Shown here: in pieces, positions 1 through 6,070 of the stretch
Layout: each line of letters starts with the position of its first letter
How positions within the stretch are numbered: the first letter of the stretch is position 1
NCBI GenBank assembly: GCA_017304275.1
Contig: JAFKKW010000103.1
Span: 1-6,583, forward strand
Direction of reading: 5' to 3'
Source: Hyphomicrobiales bacterium
GTDB taxonomy: Bacteria; Pseudomonadota; Alphaproteobacteria; Rhizobiales; Hyphomicrobiaceae
DNA: 6,583 bases
The notes under the pieces: generated by a model
What the model saw: only the letters and a program-made list of their open reading frames with translations
Told to the model about the DNA's origin: nothing
Database searches by the model: none
Made by a program: the position numbers and the translations under genes

Positions 1-24
1 CGCCTTGCGTGCGACGGCTCCCCG

Positions 25-38
25 TTTGAGCGCTCAAA
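25..38. repeat. 14-bp perfect palindrome downstream of porin 1
   Basis: TTTGAGCGCTCAAA is a perfect palindrome that begins 13 nt beyond the porin 1 stop codon. It could be a protein-binding site or the stem of a 3' structure. It has no unpaired loop and no T-tract on the porin 1 strand, where the sequence continues with CGGGG, so it is not a standard intrinsic terminator. Its role is unknown. Confidence 0.5.
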
Positions 39-50
39 TCCAGGGCATGA

Positions 51-1403
51 TTAGAACTGGATGCGGGCACCCGAGATGACGACATCGAAATCGTCGACGC
101 CGGTCTTGTCGCCATTGAAGGTCGTGACGTCGCCCTCGGCGTGGCGGTAGATCACGTAGAGATCCATGGCGGCGGCGTCGATGTTCTGGACGATGCCGGC
201 GGCATAGAAGTCGATGTCCGACGAGCGGATGTCGCCGCCGGTGCCGACCGCCGCATTGGTCAGGCGGCGCGTGGCTTCCGGGGTGCCGCCTTCATCCTTA
301 CGGTACTCGCCGAAGATGGTCGTCTTGCCGAGCGAGAAGAACTTGCGCTCGATACCGGCCTGGACGAACCAGGTCGTATTGTCCTCCTCGGCGTCTGCAT
401 GGCCCGCGACCAGCGAGGCATTCTCGTCCGTCTGCTCGCCGTAGCCGCCGTAGACATAGAGGCCCGTGGGCGTGTGCTGGATGGTCGCCGCAGCGCCCCA
501 CCAGTTGCAGTCGCGGGAGCCGGGAGCGGGCGAGCCGGGCTCCGACGTGCACGAGCCGCTGTTTGCGGGCGTCGAGCTTTCGCCGTAGCCGACCTTGGCA
601 AGAACGGCGAAGTCGCCGAACTCACCCTTGTAGGTCAGGGCGGTATCCCACATGTCGTCCTCGCCCCAGGCCGCGGTGAAGACGAAGCCGGCGATGGTGG
701 GGCTGTCGTAGCGAACGACGTTGCGGCGCCCGCTCTGGCCCGGGGTGTTGTTGTTGAAGCCGCCGAGGATGTGCGCCCATTGGACGTTCTGGATGTCGCC
801 GTTCACACGCAGCAGGAACTGGCTCATCGCCACAGCCGCTGCCTCCGCGTCGGCATAGTTGCGCGTGTTCACGCCATCGGCGTCGTCCAAGAGATGGTAG
901 GTTGCCGTACCATCCTGGCCGACCGTGATCTTGCCGAGATCCTTGCTGTCGATGAACCAGCTGGCCTTGCGGACGACGAGAGAGTTCGGGCTCGTGCTGC
1001 CGACGGCGGCGCTACCGCTATTATCCTGCGAGAAAAGGCTCGACGGCGCGCCGTTGACGCCGATCTCGAGCGTATAGCCCGCGGACCACGTGTCCGAGAT
1101 CTTGGCCTTGCCAGCGAACTTGACGCGATCCTGCTCGAGCGAGTTGGTGCCGACATAGACGTTGCTTTCGACGCCGTCGTCCCAGGCAAACACGGCCTCG
1201 TTGACCCAGCCCGAAATCGTCAGGCTGACCTTGCGGTTGCCCTTGCGCGCGGTGGTCGCCTCGAGCTCGGCGATCCGCTCCTCGAGATCCGCGCAGCAAT
1301 CGCCGCCAAGATCGGCAGCTTGGGCCGATGCTCCCCACACAAGCACGCTCGCAGCAGCCGCAAGAGCCGCGCCCGCTGAAGCTCTTATACTCATTTCCCT
1401 CAT
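51..1403 (-). CDS. Outer-membrane porin (porin 1), Hyphomicrobiales-type trimeric beta-barrel
   Basis: This is probably a general diffusion porin that lets small hydrophilic solutes cross the outer membrane. From the ATG at 1403 the protein has 450 residues. A signal peptide with Arg2 and Arg7 and an Ala-rich core ends in ASAQA, with predicted cleavage after Ala29. The mature start has vicinal Cys36-Cys37, then a short charged helical or coiled-coil stretch (DLEERIAELEATTARKG) and alternating beta-strand sequence from about residue 57. It ends in Phe (RIQF), the usual BAM-recognition residue. Cys285 and Cys299 bracket a Pro/Gly/Ser-rich segment that looks like an external loop. The frame is open to a GTG at 1457. 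I chose 1403 because GGGG lies 8 nt upstream and the signal peptide then has normal length; ATG at 1394 is the alternative. It is paralogous to porin 2 upstream but apparently transcribed separately. Its substrate cannot be read from sequence. Confidence 0.93.
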   Translation of the reverse strand: MREMSIRASAGAALAAAASVLVWGASAQAADLGGDCCADLEERIAELEATTARKGNRKVSLTISGWVNEAVFAWDDGVESNVYVGTNSLEQDRVKFAGKAKISDTWSAGYTLEIGVNGAPSSLFSQDNSGSAAVGSTSPNSLVVRKASWFIDSKDLGKITVGQDGTATYHLLDDADGVNTRNYADAEAAAVAMSQFLLRVNGDIQNVQWAHILGGFNNNTPGQSGRRNVVRYDSPTIAGFVFTAAWGEDDMWDTALTYKGEFGDFAVLAKVGYGESSTPANSGSCTSEPGSPAPGSRDCNWWGAAATIQHTPTGLYVYGGYGEQTDENASLVAGHADAEEDNTTWFVQAGIERKFFSLGKTTIFGEYRKDEGGTPEATRRLTNAAVGTGGDIRSSDIDFYAAGIVQNIDAAAMDLYVIYRHAEGDVTTFNGDKTGVDDFDVVISGARIQF

Positions 1404-1518
1404 AACATCATCCCCAAGTTGTACCCATTCGCCGCCCCTGAAGGCGTATCTGCCCACGGCGACGACTGGCCAAGGTTTGCTCGAAGACGGAGACCGACGT
1501 GTTACAGGGAGCTTACCA

Positions 1519-1565
1519 TTGCGTCATACATCGGCGTCTTTACTGATGTAGTTGCACTGACGCAA
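1519..1565 (-). repeat. Nested inverted repeat upstream of porin 1
   Basis: An 8-bp arm TTGCGTCA (1519-1526) is matched exactly by TGACGCAA (1558-1565). Directly inside it, TACATC (1527-1532) is matched by GATGTA (1545-1550). The left arms are contiguous, while the right arms are separated by 7 nt, so a folded strand would give a 14-bp stem with one 7-nt bulge and a 12-nt loop. It lies 116 nt upstream of the porin 1 start. It could be a DNA operator or a structured part of the 5' untranslated region. No T-tract follows on either strand, which argues against a terminator. Confidence 0.6.
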
Positions 1566-1639
1566 CATTCGAAATCAGGCGCTTTCTAGTTTACCCGGAT
1601 TCGGGACCTTACTTTCACGTCATATCCGTTTTTACACCT

Positions 1640-1653
1640 CCGTATTTATACGG
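1640..1653. repeat. Short inverted repeat in the porin 1 upstream region
   Basis: CCGTAT and ATACGG flank a TT centre, giving a 6-bp perfect inverted repeat in an AT-richer patch about 237 nt upstream of the porin 1 start. On the minus strand the centre reads TATAAAT, which resembles a -10 element, but I see no good -35 element at the right distance. It may be a regulator site; it could also be chance. Confidence 0.35.
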
Positions 1654-1906
1654 CTCGTTTCGAACGTTTCAGCTTTTCCATTGTCCGCCATTGTTTTTGC
1701 GGAAAGGGGATCTGGTTCCAGGCGGCGTGCCTTTACCGGCATCCGACGCGCACGCAGCTTCAGGGCGCCTCCTGGGGTGCCTCTGCGCCGCTCCTCAGGC
1801 CGCCCAGGAAGGACCCAGGGCGTCCCCTAGGCGTGCGGCTGCTACGGCCCGCGGGGCGGGCGACGACCGAGCCCTGCGCCGGCGGCCGCGTCGCCTCGCG
1901 GGGCAC

Positions 1907-1936
1907 AAAAAAAGAGCCGCCCAAAGGGGCGGCTCT
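1907..1936 (-). terminator. Rho-independent terminator of porin 2
   Basis: Read on the minus strand, a perfect 10-bp GC-rich stem (AGAGCCGCCC paired with GGGCGGCTCT, arms at plus positions 1927-1936 and 1913-1922) closes a 4-nt loop (1923-1926). It is followed by an unbroken T-tract (the plus-strand A7 at 1907-1913, whose last base pairs in the stem). The hairpin starts 25 nt after the porin 2 stop codon. The plus strand has no T-run after the hairpin, so it acts in one direction. It implies that porin 1 needs its own promoter. Confidence 0.93.
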
Positions 1937-1961
1937 ATCGTTTCGTCTGCTTTGGGGGCGA

Positions 1962-3374
1962 TCAGAACTTGATGATCGCGCCGGTCATGAACAGGTCGAC
2001 ATCCTCGAACTGCACCGTATTGCCGGAGAGGCTGGTCGCCTCGGCCTCGACATGGCGGTAGAGCGCGTAAACGTTCATCGCCGCATTGTCGAGACCCTGC
2101 ATGACGCCGAGCGAGTAGATGTCGAGCTCGGAGCTCTTGATGCGGTTGCCGATGCCTGCTCCGAAGTTGGCGGACGACGAGCTGAAGGTGCCACCGTCGT
2201 TGTTGTAGTACTGGCCGAAGATCGTGGTCTTGCCGAGCGAGTTCCACTTTTGCTGGATGCCGGCTTCGACCGCCCAGAACTCGCTCTGGTCGTCGACCTC
2301 GTCCGCAAGGGCGGCGTTCGACTGCGCGACGAGTTCGCGAATGCGATCGTCCTTGAGGTAGCCGGCGCCGAAGTTCACGTAGAGGCCGCTCGCCTCGTGC
2401 ATGACGCTGATCGAGCCGCCGACCTGGTGACACTTCGGATCGACGGTGGTGGCACTGCCGGTCGCGCATTCGAAGCCGACGACGTGGCCGACCTGGCCGC
2501 TTGCGTTGGTGGGCTCATTGGCCTCGCCGTAGGCAATGCCAGCGGCCACCTTCAAGCCCGCGAACTCGCCCTTGTAGCGGAGGCCGACTTCCCAGGTATC
2601 GTCAGCGCCCCAGTTGGCCGTGCCGACGAAACCGAAGATCTCCGGGGTGTCGTAACGGACCATGTTGTAACGGCGGCCTTCACCCGGCTGGTTGCCCGTG
2701 CCGGCACGGATCAGGCGGCGGATGGAGATCTGGCCGTTTGGGGCGACGACGTTGTTGGTCCCGTTCGAGTAAAGTCCATCGGGACGACGGAGAGCCAGAT
2801 CGCCGCCCAAGTCCTCGGCGTCCGAGTACTTTGCCACGACGTCCGTACCGGCGACGTTGATTTCCGTGATGCTCTCGCTGGCACCGCCCGTCAGGCCCAT
2901 CCAAACGCGGCCAAGCTTCTTGCTGTCGATGTACCAGGTCGAGTGGCGCAGATCCAAGCCGGTGTCGGTGCCGGAGACGCTCACGGGGTTGTCCTGATTG
3001 AAGCGCTTCGAGTTGGCGCCGCGGACGCCGACCTCGAGCAGGTAGCCGGCCTTCCAGTCGTCGGCAATCTTGGCGTCGCCCTTGAAGCGAAAGCGCGTGC
3101 GCGATGCGTCGTTGGTGTAGACGCCGACGTTGTCCTCGACGCTGTCGTCCCAGAAAATCACCGCTTCGTTCACCTGACCCGAAACCTCGAGCTTCACCTT
3201 GCGGTTGCCCTTGCGAGCCGTCGTCGCCTCGAGCTCAGCGATGCGCTCCTCGAGGTCCGCGCAGCAATTTCCGCCGAGATCCGCAGCCTGGGCCGATGCG
3301 CCCCCGCCCAGCAGAACGCCAGCCGCCGCAAGCAGCGCCAACTGTCCCGCCGACATCTTGAAACCCCCAGTCAT
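1962..3374 (-). CDS. Outer-membrane porin (porin 2), paralogue of porin 1
   Basis: This is a second porin, 470 residues from the ATG at 3374, probably forming an outer-membrane diffusion channel. Lys6 is followed by a hydrophobic Leu/Ala/Gly core and ASAQA, with predicted signal-peptidase cleavage after Ala30. Mature Cys37-Cys38 begin a 24-residue run identical to porin 1 (37-60). The rest is clearly related but more diverged, for example both have a GRR-x(2)-VRYD block before GFV-x-TA-x-WG-x-DD. Cys303 and Cys315 bracket a predicted loop, matching the placement in porin 1. The last residue is Phe (IIKF). The frame is open to a GTG at 3401. I chose 3374 because GAGAGG lies 9 nt upstream and because this start keeps the positive charge of the signal peptide, which an ATG at 3356 would lose. 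A strong intrinsic terminator follows the stop. Confidence 0.94.
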   Translation of the reverse strand: MTGGFKMSAGQLALLAAAGVLLGGGASAQAADLGGNCCADLEERIAELEATTARKGNRKVKLEVSGQVNEAVIFWDDSVEDNVGVYTNDASRTRFRFKGDAKIADDWKAGYLLEVGVRGANSKRFNQDNPVSVSGTDTGLDLRHSTWYIDSKKLGRVWMGLTGGASESITEINVAGTDVVAKYSDAEDLGGDLALRRPDGLYSNGTNNVVAPNGQISIRRLIRAGTGNQPGEGRRYNMVRYDTPEIFGFVGTANWGADDTWEVGLRYKGEFAGLKVAAGIAYGEANEPTNASGQVGHVVGFECATGSATTVDPKCHQVGGSISVMHEASGLYVNFGAGYLKDDRIRELVAQSNAALADEVDDQSEFWAVEAGIQQKWNSLGKTTIFGQYYNNDGGTFSSSSANFGAGIGNRIKSSELDIYSLGVMQGLDNAAMNVYALYRHVEAEATSLSGNTVQFEDVDLFMTGAIIKF

Positions 3375-3501
3375 GCCCAACATCCTCTCTTGCTCCGCCA
3401 CGCAACGGCACGAGCACCTCGTTGACCCTCACCACTCAGCAGAGCTGGACAGACGCAAACCGAAAACGAAAAACCGCCTGCCCTACCACCGTGGACAAGC
3501 G

Positions 3502-3523
3502 GGAATAAGCCCAACCATATTCC
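3502..3523. promoter_or_regulatory. Possible operator: GGAATA inverted repeat
   Basis: GGAATA (3502-3507) and TATTCC (3518-3523) form a perfect 6-bp inverted repeat with a 10-nt spacer, 128 nt upstream of the porin 2 start. The spacing suits a dimeric DNA-binding protein. The call rests only on symmetry and location in the divergent control region; the regulator is unknown. Confidence 0.35.
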
Positions 3524-3532
3524 TCCCGTAAA

Positions 3533-3561
3533 TATCAAAAGCCATTATGACAGTTTTGATA
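3533..3561. promoter_or_regulatory. Possible operator: TATCAAAA inverted repeat
   Basis: TATCAAAA (3533-3540) and TTTTGATA (3554-3561) form a perfect 8-bp inverted repeat with a 13-nt spacer in the AT-rich middle of the divergent region. Arm length and symmetry exceed what I would expect casually, and the position about 160 nt upstream of porin 2 fits a control element for that gene or for both divergent genes. I do not recognise the site as that of a known regulator. Confidence 0.45.
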
Positions 3562-3770
3562 CGTTTCGGCGTGATTACACCGCAACGAGCGCATCCATTT
3601 ATTTTTCCGGCGACCGGCGAAATGACATTCACGCGACTTTCTACATGACTTCGAAAATGAATGTTTTGTGACAATATGAAATATCAGACTGCAGATTTGT
3701 TGAAAAACTCCAATGAAATCCGCGGGTGCGATCCGCGTGCTCGTTGCAGCGAGGTTGTCATTGTGCGAGC

Positions 3771-3788
3771 CTCTCCCTGCGAGGAGAG
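3771..3788 (+). promoter_or_regulatory. Ribosome-binding site inside a hairpin, hydroxylase gene
   Basis: The Shine-Dalgarno sequence AGGAG (3782-3786) ends 4 nt before the ATG at 3791 and supports that start. It lies in the right arm of a 6-bp inverted repeat: CTCTCC (3771-3776) pairs with GGAGAG (3783-3788) across a 6-nt loop. If the hairpin forms in the mRNA it would partly hide the ribosome-binding site. Confidence 0.5.
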
Positions 3789-3790
3789 CC

Positions 3791-5065
3791 ATGAGCAACG
3801 CGACATATACAGCGGCGGTCGTCGGCGGAGGTCCCGCGGGGCTCGCTGCGGGGCTTGCGCTCGGCAAGGCGGCGGGTGCGGACGTCATCATTGCCGCGCC
3901 TCCCCATCGGGCGGCGGGCAAATCGACCGACATGCGCACCGCGGCGCTTTTCGCCGGCTCCATCGAGCTGTTGCGCAACATCGACGCCTGGGACCTGATC
4001 GCGCCGCACTGCGCGCCGATCGCGGCGATCCGGATCATCGACGATACCGGTTCCCTGCTGCGGGCGCCCGAGGTCGTGTTCACGGCCGCCGAGGTCGGCC
4101 GGGAGACGTTCGGCTGGAACGTTCCCAACGCGGCGCCGGTCTCCGGCCTGCACGCGGCCGCGGTGAAACCGGACAGCCGGGTCTCGTTGCACGAAACGTC
4201 CGGCATTGCCCGGCTCGACATCGGCCCCGAGACGGCGACGCTCACGAGCCAGGAAGGCGAAACGTTCGAGGCCCGGATCGTCGCCGGGGCCGACGGGCGC
4301 AACTCGATCTGCCGTGCGGCGGCCGGCATTGAAACGCGAACCTGGCGTTATGAGCAGGCGGCCGTCGTCGCCTCGTTCCATCATTCCCGCCCGCACCGTA
4401 GCATCTCGACGGAGTTCCACCGGCCGTCGGGGCCACTGACGACCGTGCCGCTGCCGGGACTTTCCTCGAGCCTGGTCTGGGTCGAGCGGCCCGACGTCGC
4501 CCAGCGCCTCGTGGCGCTCAATGACGATGCTTTCCGCGCGGCGTTGGACGAACGCCTGCAGGGTCTGCTCGGCGCGATCGGAGCGATCACTCCGCGGGCG
4601 ATGTTCCCCCTGTCCGGACTTACGGCGGAGGCTTTCGGCGCCAACCGCGTGGCGCTGGTCGGCGAAGCGGGACATGTCATTCCCCCGATCGGTGCCCAGG
4701 GACTCAATCTCGGATTGCGCGACGCTGCGACGCTTGCCGATTGCGTCGCTACCGCGCTCGCGGACGGTCGCGATCCGGGCTCTGCTCAAGTGCTTGATCT
4801 CTACAGCGCGCGGCGGCGACCCGACGTGAGTTCGCGAATCGCGACCGTCGACGTGCTCAACCGGTCGCTCATATCAAGCCTGCTTCCCGTGCATCTGGCG
4901 CGCGGCCTCGGCATCGTTGCGCTGCATGCGCTCCCGCCGCTCCGCCGGTTCGCCATCCGCGAAGGGCTGCAACCGTCGGGGGAGTTGCCCGACCTGCTCA
5001 AGCCGGACGGTGCCCGGCTCATGCATGAGCGGTCACGATCGGGCGCGCGCCCCACTGCCGCCTGA
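3791..5065 (+). CDS. UbiH/UbiF-family FAD-dependent hydroxylase
   Basis: This is a class A flavoprotein monooxygenase of 424 residues. The family uses NAD(P)H and O2 to hydroxylate aromatic rings, and this branch usually acts in ubiquinone biosynthesis at the inner membrane. Three landmarks are visible: the N-terminal dinucleotide-binding loop GGGPAG at residues 12-17; the DG motif within AGADGRNS (Asp168-Gly169); and the C-terminal FAD-binding block at 291-311, GEAGH followed by VIPP and GAQGLNLGLRD. The last is the UbiH/COQ6 signature. The usual GD motif Asp is Glu292 here. The frame is open upstream to 3713, but only the ATG at 3791 has a ribosome-binding site and starts just before the nucleotide-binding strand. 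Which ring position is hydroxylated cannot be told. Catabolic aromatic hydroxylases share the fold, but the GAQGLNLGLRD block favours quinone synthesis. It may be co-transcribed with the next two genes. Confidence 0.9.
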   Translation: MSNATYTAAVVGGGPAGLAAGLALGKAAGADVIIAAPPHRAAGKSTDMRTAALFAGSIELLRNIDAWDLIAPHCAPIAAIRIIDDTGSLLRAPEVVFTAAEVGRETFGWNVPNAAPVSGLHAAAVKPDSRVSLHETSGIARLDIGPETATLTSQEGETFEARIVAGADGRNSICRAAAGIETRTWRYEQAAVVASFHHSRPHRSISTEFHRPSGPLTTVPLPGLSSSLVWVERPDVAQRLVALNDDAFRAALDERLQGLLGAIGAITPRAMFPLSGLTAEAFGANRVALVGEAGHVIPPIGAQGLNLGLRDAATLADCVATALADGRDPGSAQVLDLYSARRRPDVSSRIATVDVLNRSLISSLLPVHLARGLGIVALHALPPLRRFAIREGLQPSGELPDLLKPDGARLMHERSRSGARPTAA

Positions 5066-5141
5066 AGCGCCGCCTTGACGCCCTCGCCGGCTGTTGGCAT
5101 CCCGAACAGACGCGTCTTTCCTTTTCTCCGCCAGGAACCCG

Positions 5142-6065
5142 ATGTCCGCTCCCAGCGTCAGCTTTGCCCGCGACCTGCAATTTCGCCTGGAGTACGCCCT
5201 GCTGCGGACCATCGTCGGGATCGTGCGGCGGCTGCCGCTCGAAACGGCGGCGGCGATCTCCGCCAAGGCGTGGCGTTCCCTGGCTCCAAGGATCAATCCC
5301 AAGCGCCATGCGCGTGCGCTCGAAAATCTCGCCATCGCCTTCCCGGAGAAGTCGGATGCCGAGCGGCTCGAGATCTGCATGGCGCACTGGGAGAACCTCG
5401 GCCGCGTCATGGCCGAGACGATGCAGATCGACCGGCTGATCGAGGATCCGACTCGCATCCGCATCGTCTCCGATCGATTGTTCGGCCGTTACAAGGACAA
5501 GCTCGGACCGGCGATCGGCGTCTCGCTGCATATGGGCAACTGGGAGCTTTCCATCTGGCCGTTCGTGGAAGCGCACGCCAATCCGGCGGCCGTCTACCGT
5601 TCGGTGAACAACCCGTACATCGACCGCTATCTCAGATGGCAGCGCCGCAACCTCTATCCCGGCGGCCTTTTCGGGCGCGGCAAGGTCGAAGGCGAACACG
5701 GCGACGACCAGAGGACGGCGCGCATCCTCACCGACTTCGTTCGCCGCGGCGGACGGCTCGGCCTGGTCTGCGATCTTTATGACCGCACGGGACTCGCGGT
5801 GCCGTTCTTCGGCAAGGATGCCAAGACCCAGGCTATCGGCGCCATGATCGGGCGGCGCGTCGGAAGCCGCATCTGGATGAGCTGCTGCAAGCGGGTCGGC
5901 ACGTCGTCGCGCTTCGAGATCGAGATCAAGGAGCTGCGTGTGCCGCGCACGCGCAACATCGGCGAGGACGTGCGCTGGATCATGATGGAGATGCAGAAGC
6001 AGTTCGAGGCCTGGGTCCGGGAGGCCCCCGAACAGTGGATGTGGAGCAACCGGCGCTGGAGTTGA
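5142..6065 (+). CDS. LpxL/HtrB-family lipid A acyltransferase
   Basis: This is a member of the lysophospholipid/lipid A lauroyl acyltransferase family, which moves a fatty acyl chain from acyl-ACP to a lipid A precursor at the inner membrane. Its 307 residues match the usual length of about 300. The catalytic H-x4-E motif is HMGNWE (His130, Glu135). Downstream blocks are RSVNNP (153-158), CDLYDR (210-215), VPFFG (220-224) and the C-terminal PEQWMWSNRRW (296-306), all in the order expected for LpxL-type enzymes. An N-terminal amphipathic or weakly hydrophobic segment near 15-30 may anchor it to the membrane. The ATG at 5142 has AGGAA 4 nt upstream; an in-frame TTG at 5094 lacks such support. 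The gene lies 76 bp after the hydroxylase and 5 bp before the MBL gene. Acyl chain length and acceptor position are not readable from sequence. A role on another lysolipid is possible. Confidence 0.93.
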   Translation: MSAPSVSFARDLQFRLEYALLRTIVGIVRRLPLETAAAISAKAWRSLAPRINPKRHARALENLAIAFPEKSDAERLEICMAHWENLGRVMAETMQIDRLIEDPTRIRIVSDRLFGRYKDKLGPAIGVSLHMGNWELSIWPFVEAHANPAAVYRSVNNPYIDRYLRWQRRNLYPGGLFGRGKVEGEHGDDQRTARILTDFVRRGGRLGLVCDLYDRTGLAVPFFGKDAKTQAIGAMIGRRVGSRIWMSCCKRVGTSSRFEIEIKELRVPRTRNIGEDVRWIMMEMQKQFEAWVREAPEQWMWSNRRWS

Positions 6066-6070
6066 TCGCC

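Larger units (their letters stand above)
1404..1961. other. 558-bp intergenic region between the two porin genes
   Basis: I find no convincing gene here. It has three parts. Positions 1907-1936 hold the porin 2 terminator. Roughly 1735-1905 is very GC-rich sequence with short imperfect repeats and no recognisable coding signal. Roughly 1500-1700 is more AT-rich and contains inverted repeats (1519-1565 and 1640-1653), so it is the likely place for the porin 1 promoter and leader. I could not find a -35/-10 pair close enough to the sigma-70 consensus to name a promoter. The CDS of porin 1 begins at the left edge, with a plausible GGGG ribosome-binding site at 1412-1415. Confidence 0.7.
3375..3790. 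other. 416-bp divergent intergenic region between porin 2 and the hydroxylase gene
   Basis: No full-length gene is visible. This region must carry the porin 2 promoter (minus strand) and probably a promoter for the plus-strand genes. The stretch from about 3500 to 3720 is distinctly more AT-rich than the flanking genes, as expected of control DNA. It holds two perfect inverted repeats (3502-3523 and 3533-3561) on the porin 2 side and a hairpin over the ribosome-binding site on the hydroxylase side. I could not identify a sigma-70 -35/-10 pair with confidence on either strand. Confidence 0.7.

Noticed and set aside
141..1379. Plus-strand frame of 412 codons running antisense to porin 1.
   Set aside because: It mirrors porin 1 and arises from the strong G/C preference at codon third positions. 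It has no ribosome-binding site and resembles only the antisense frame of porin 2, as expected from homology of the sense genes.
1544..1566. Possible -35/-10 pair (TTGCGT and TAAAGA, 17-nt spacing) on the minus strand for porin 1.
   Set aside because: Each hexamer matches the sigma-70 consensus at only about three of six positions, which is not enough to call a promoter.
1632..1691. Minus-strand small frame of 19 codons (MADNGKAETFETSRINTEV) upstream of porin 1.
   Set aside because: The composition looks protein-like, but there is no Shine-Dalgarno sequence before the ATG and no other support.
1691..1972. Plus-strand frame of 93 codons in the porin intergenic region.
   Set aside because: It has a TTG start with no ribosome-binding site, Arg/Ala-rich composition typical of GC-rich spacer, and it crosses the terminator into the end of porin 2.
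1833..3425. Plus-strand frame of 530 codons running antisense to porin 2.
   Set aside because: It is longer than porin 2 itself but runs through the terminator and both gene ends, shows no domain I recognise, and is low-complexity Arg/Ala/Val/Asp-rich. Porin 2 has a signal peptide, a C-terminal Phe, a ribosome-binding site and a terminator.
3483..3674. Minus-strand frame of 63 codons in the divergent intergenic region.
   Set aside because: It starts at a TTG with no ribosome-binding site and spans the inverted repeats of the control region. Only its last 11 codons have a possible start signal and are listed separately.
3661..4332. Plus-strand frame of 223 codons starting at 3661.
   Set aside because: It overlaps the hydroxylase gene in another frame, becomes Arg/Gly-rich after entering it, and has no ribosome-binding site.
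3758..4789. Minus-strand frame of 343 codons antisense to the hydroxylase.
   Set aside because: The sense strand encodes all FAD-binding motifs in order. The antisense product is Arg-rich with no recognisable domain.
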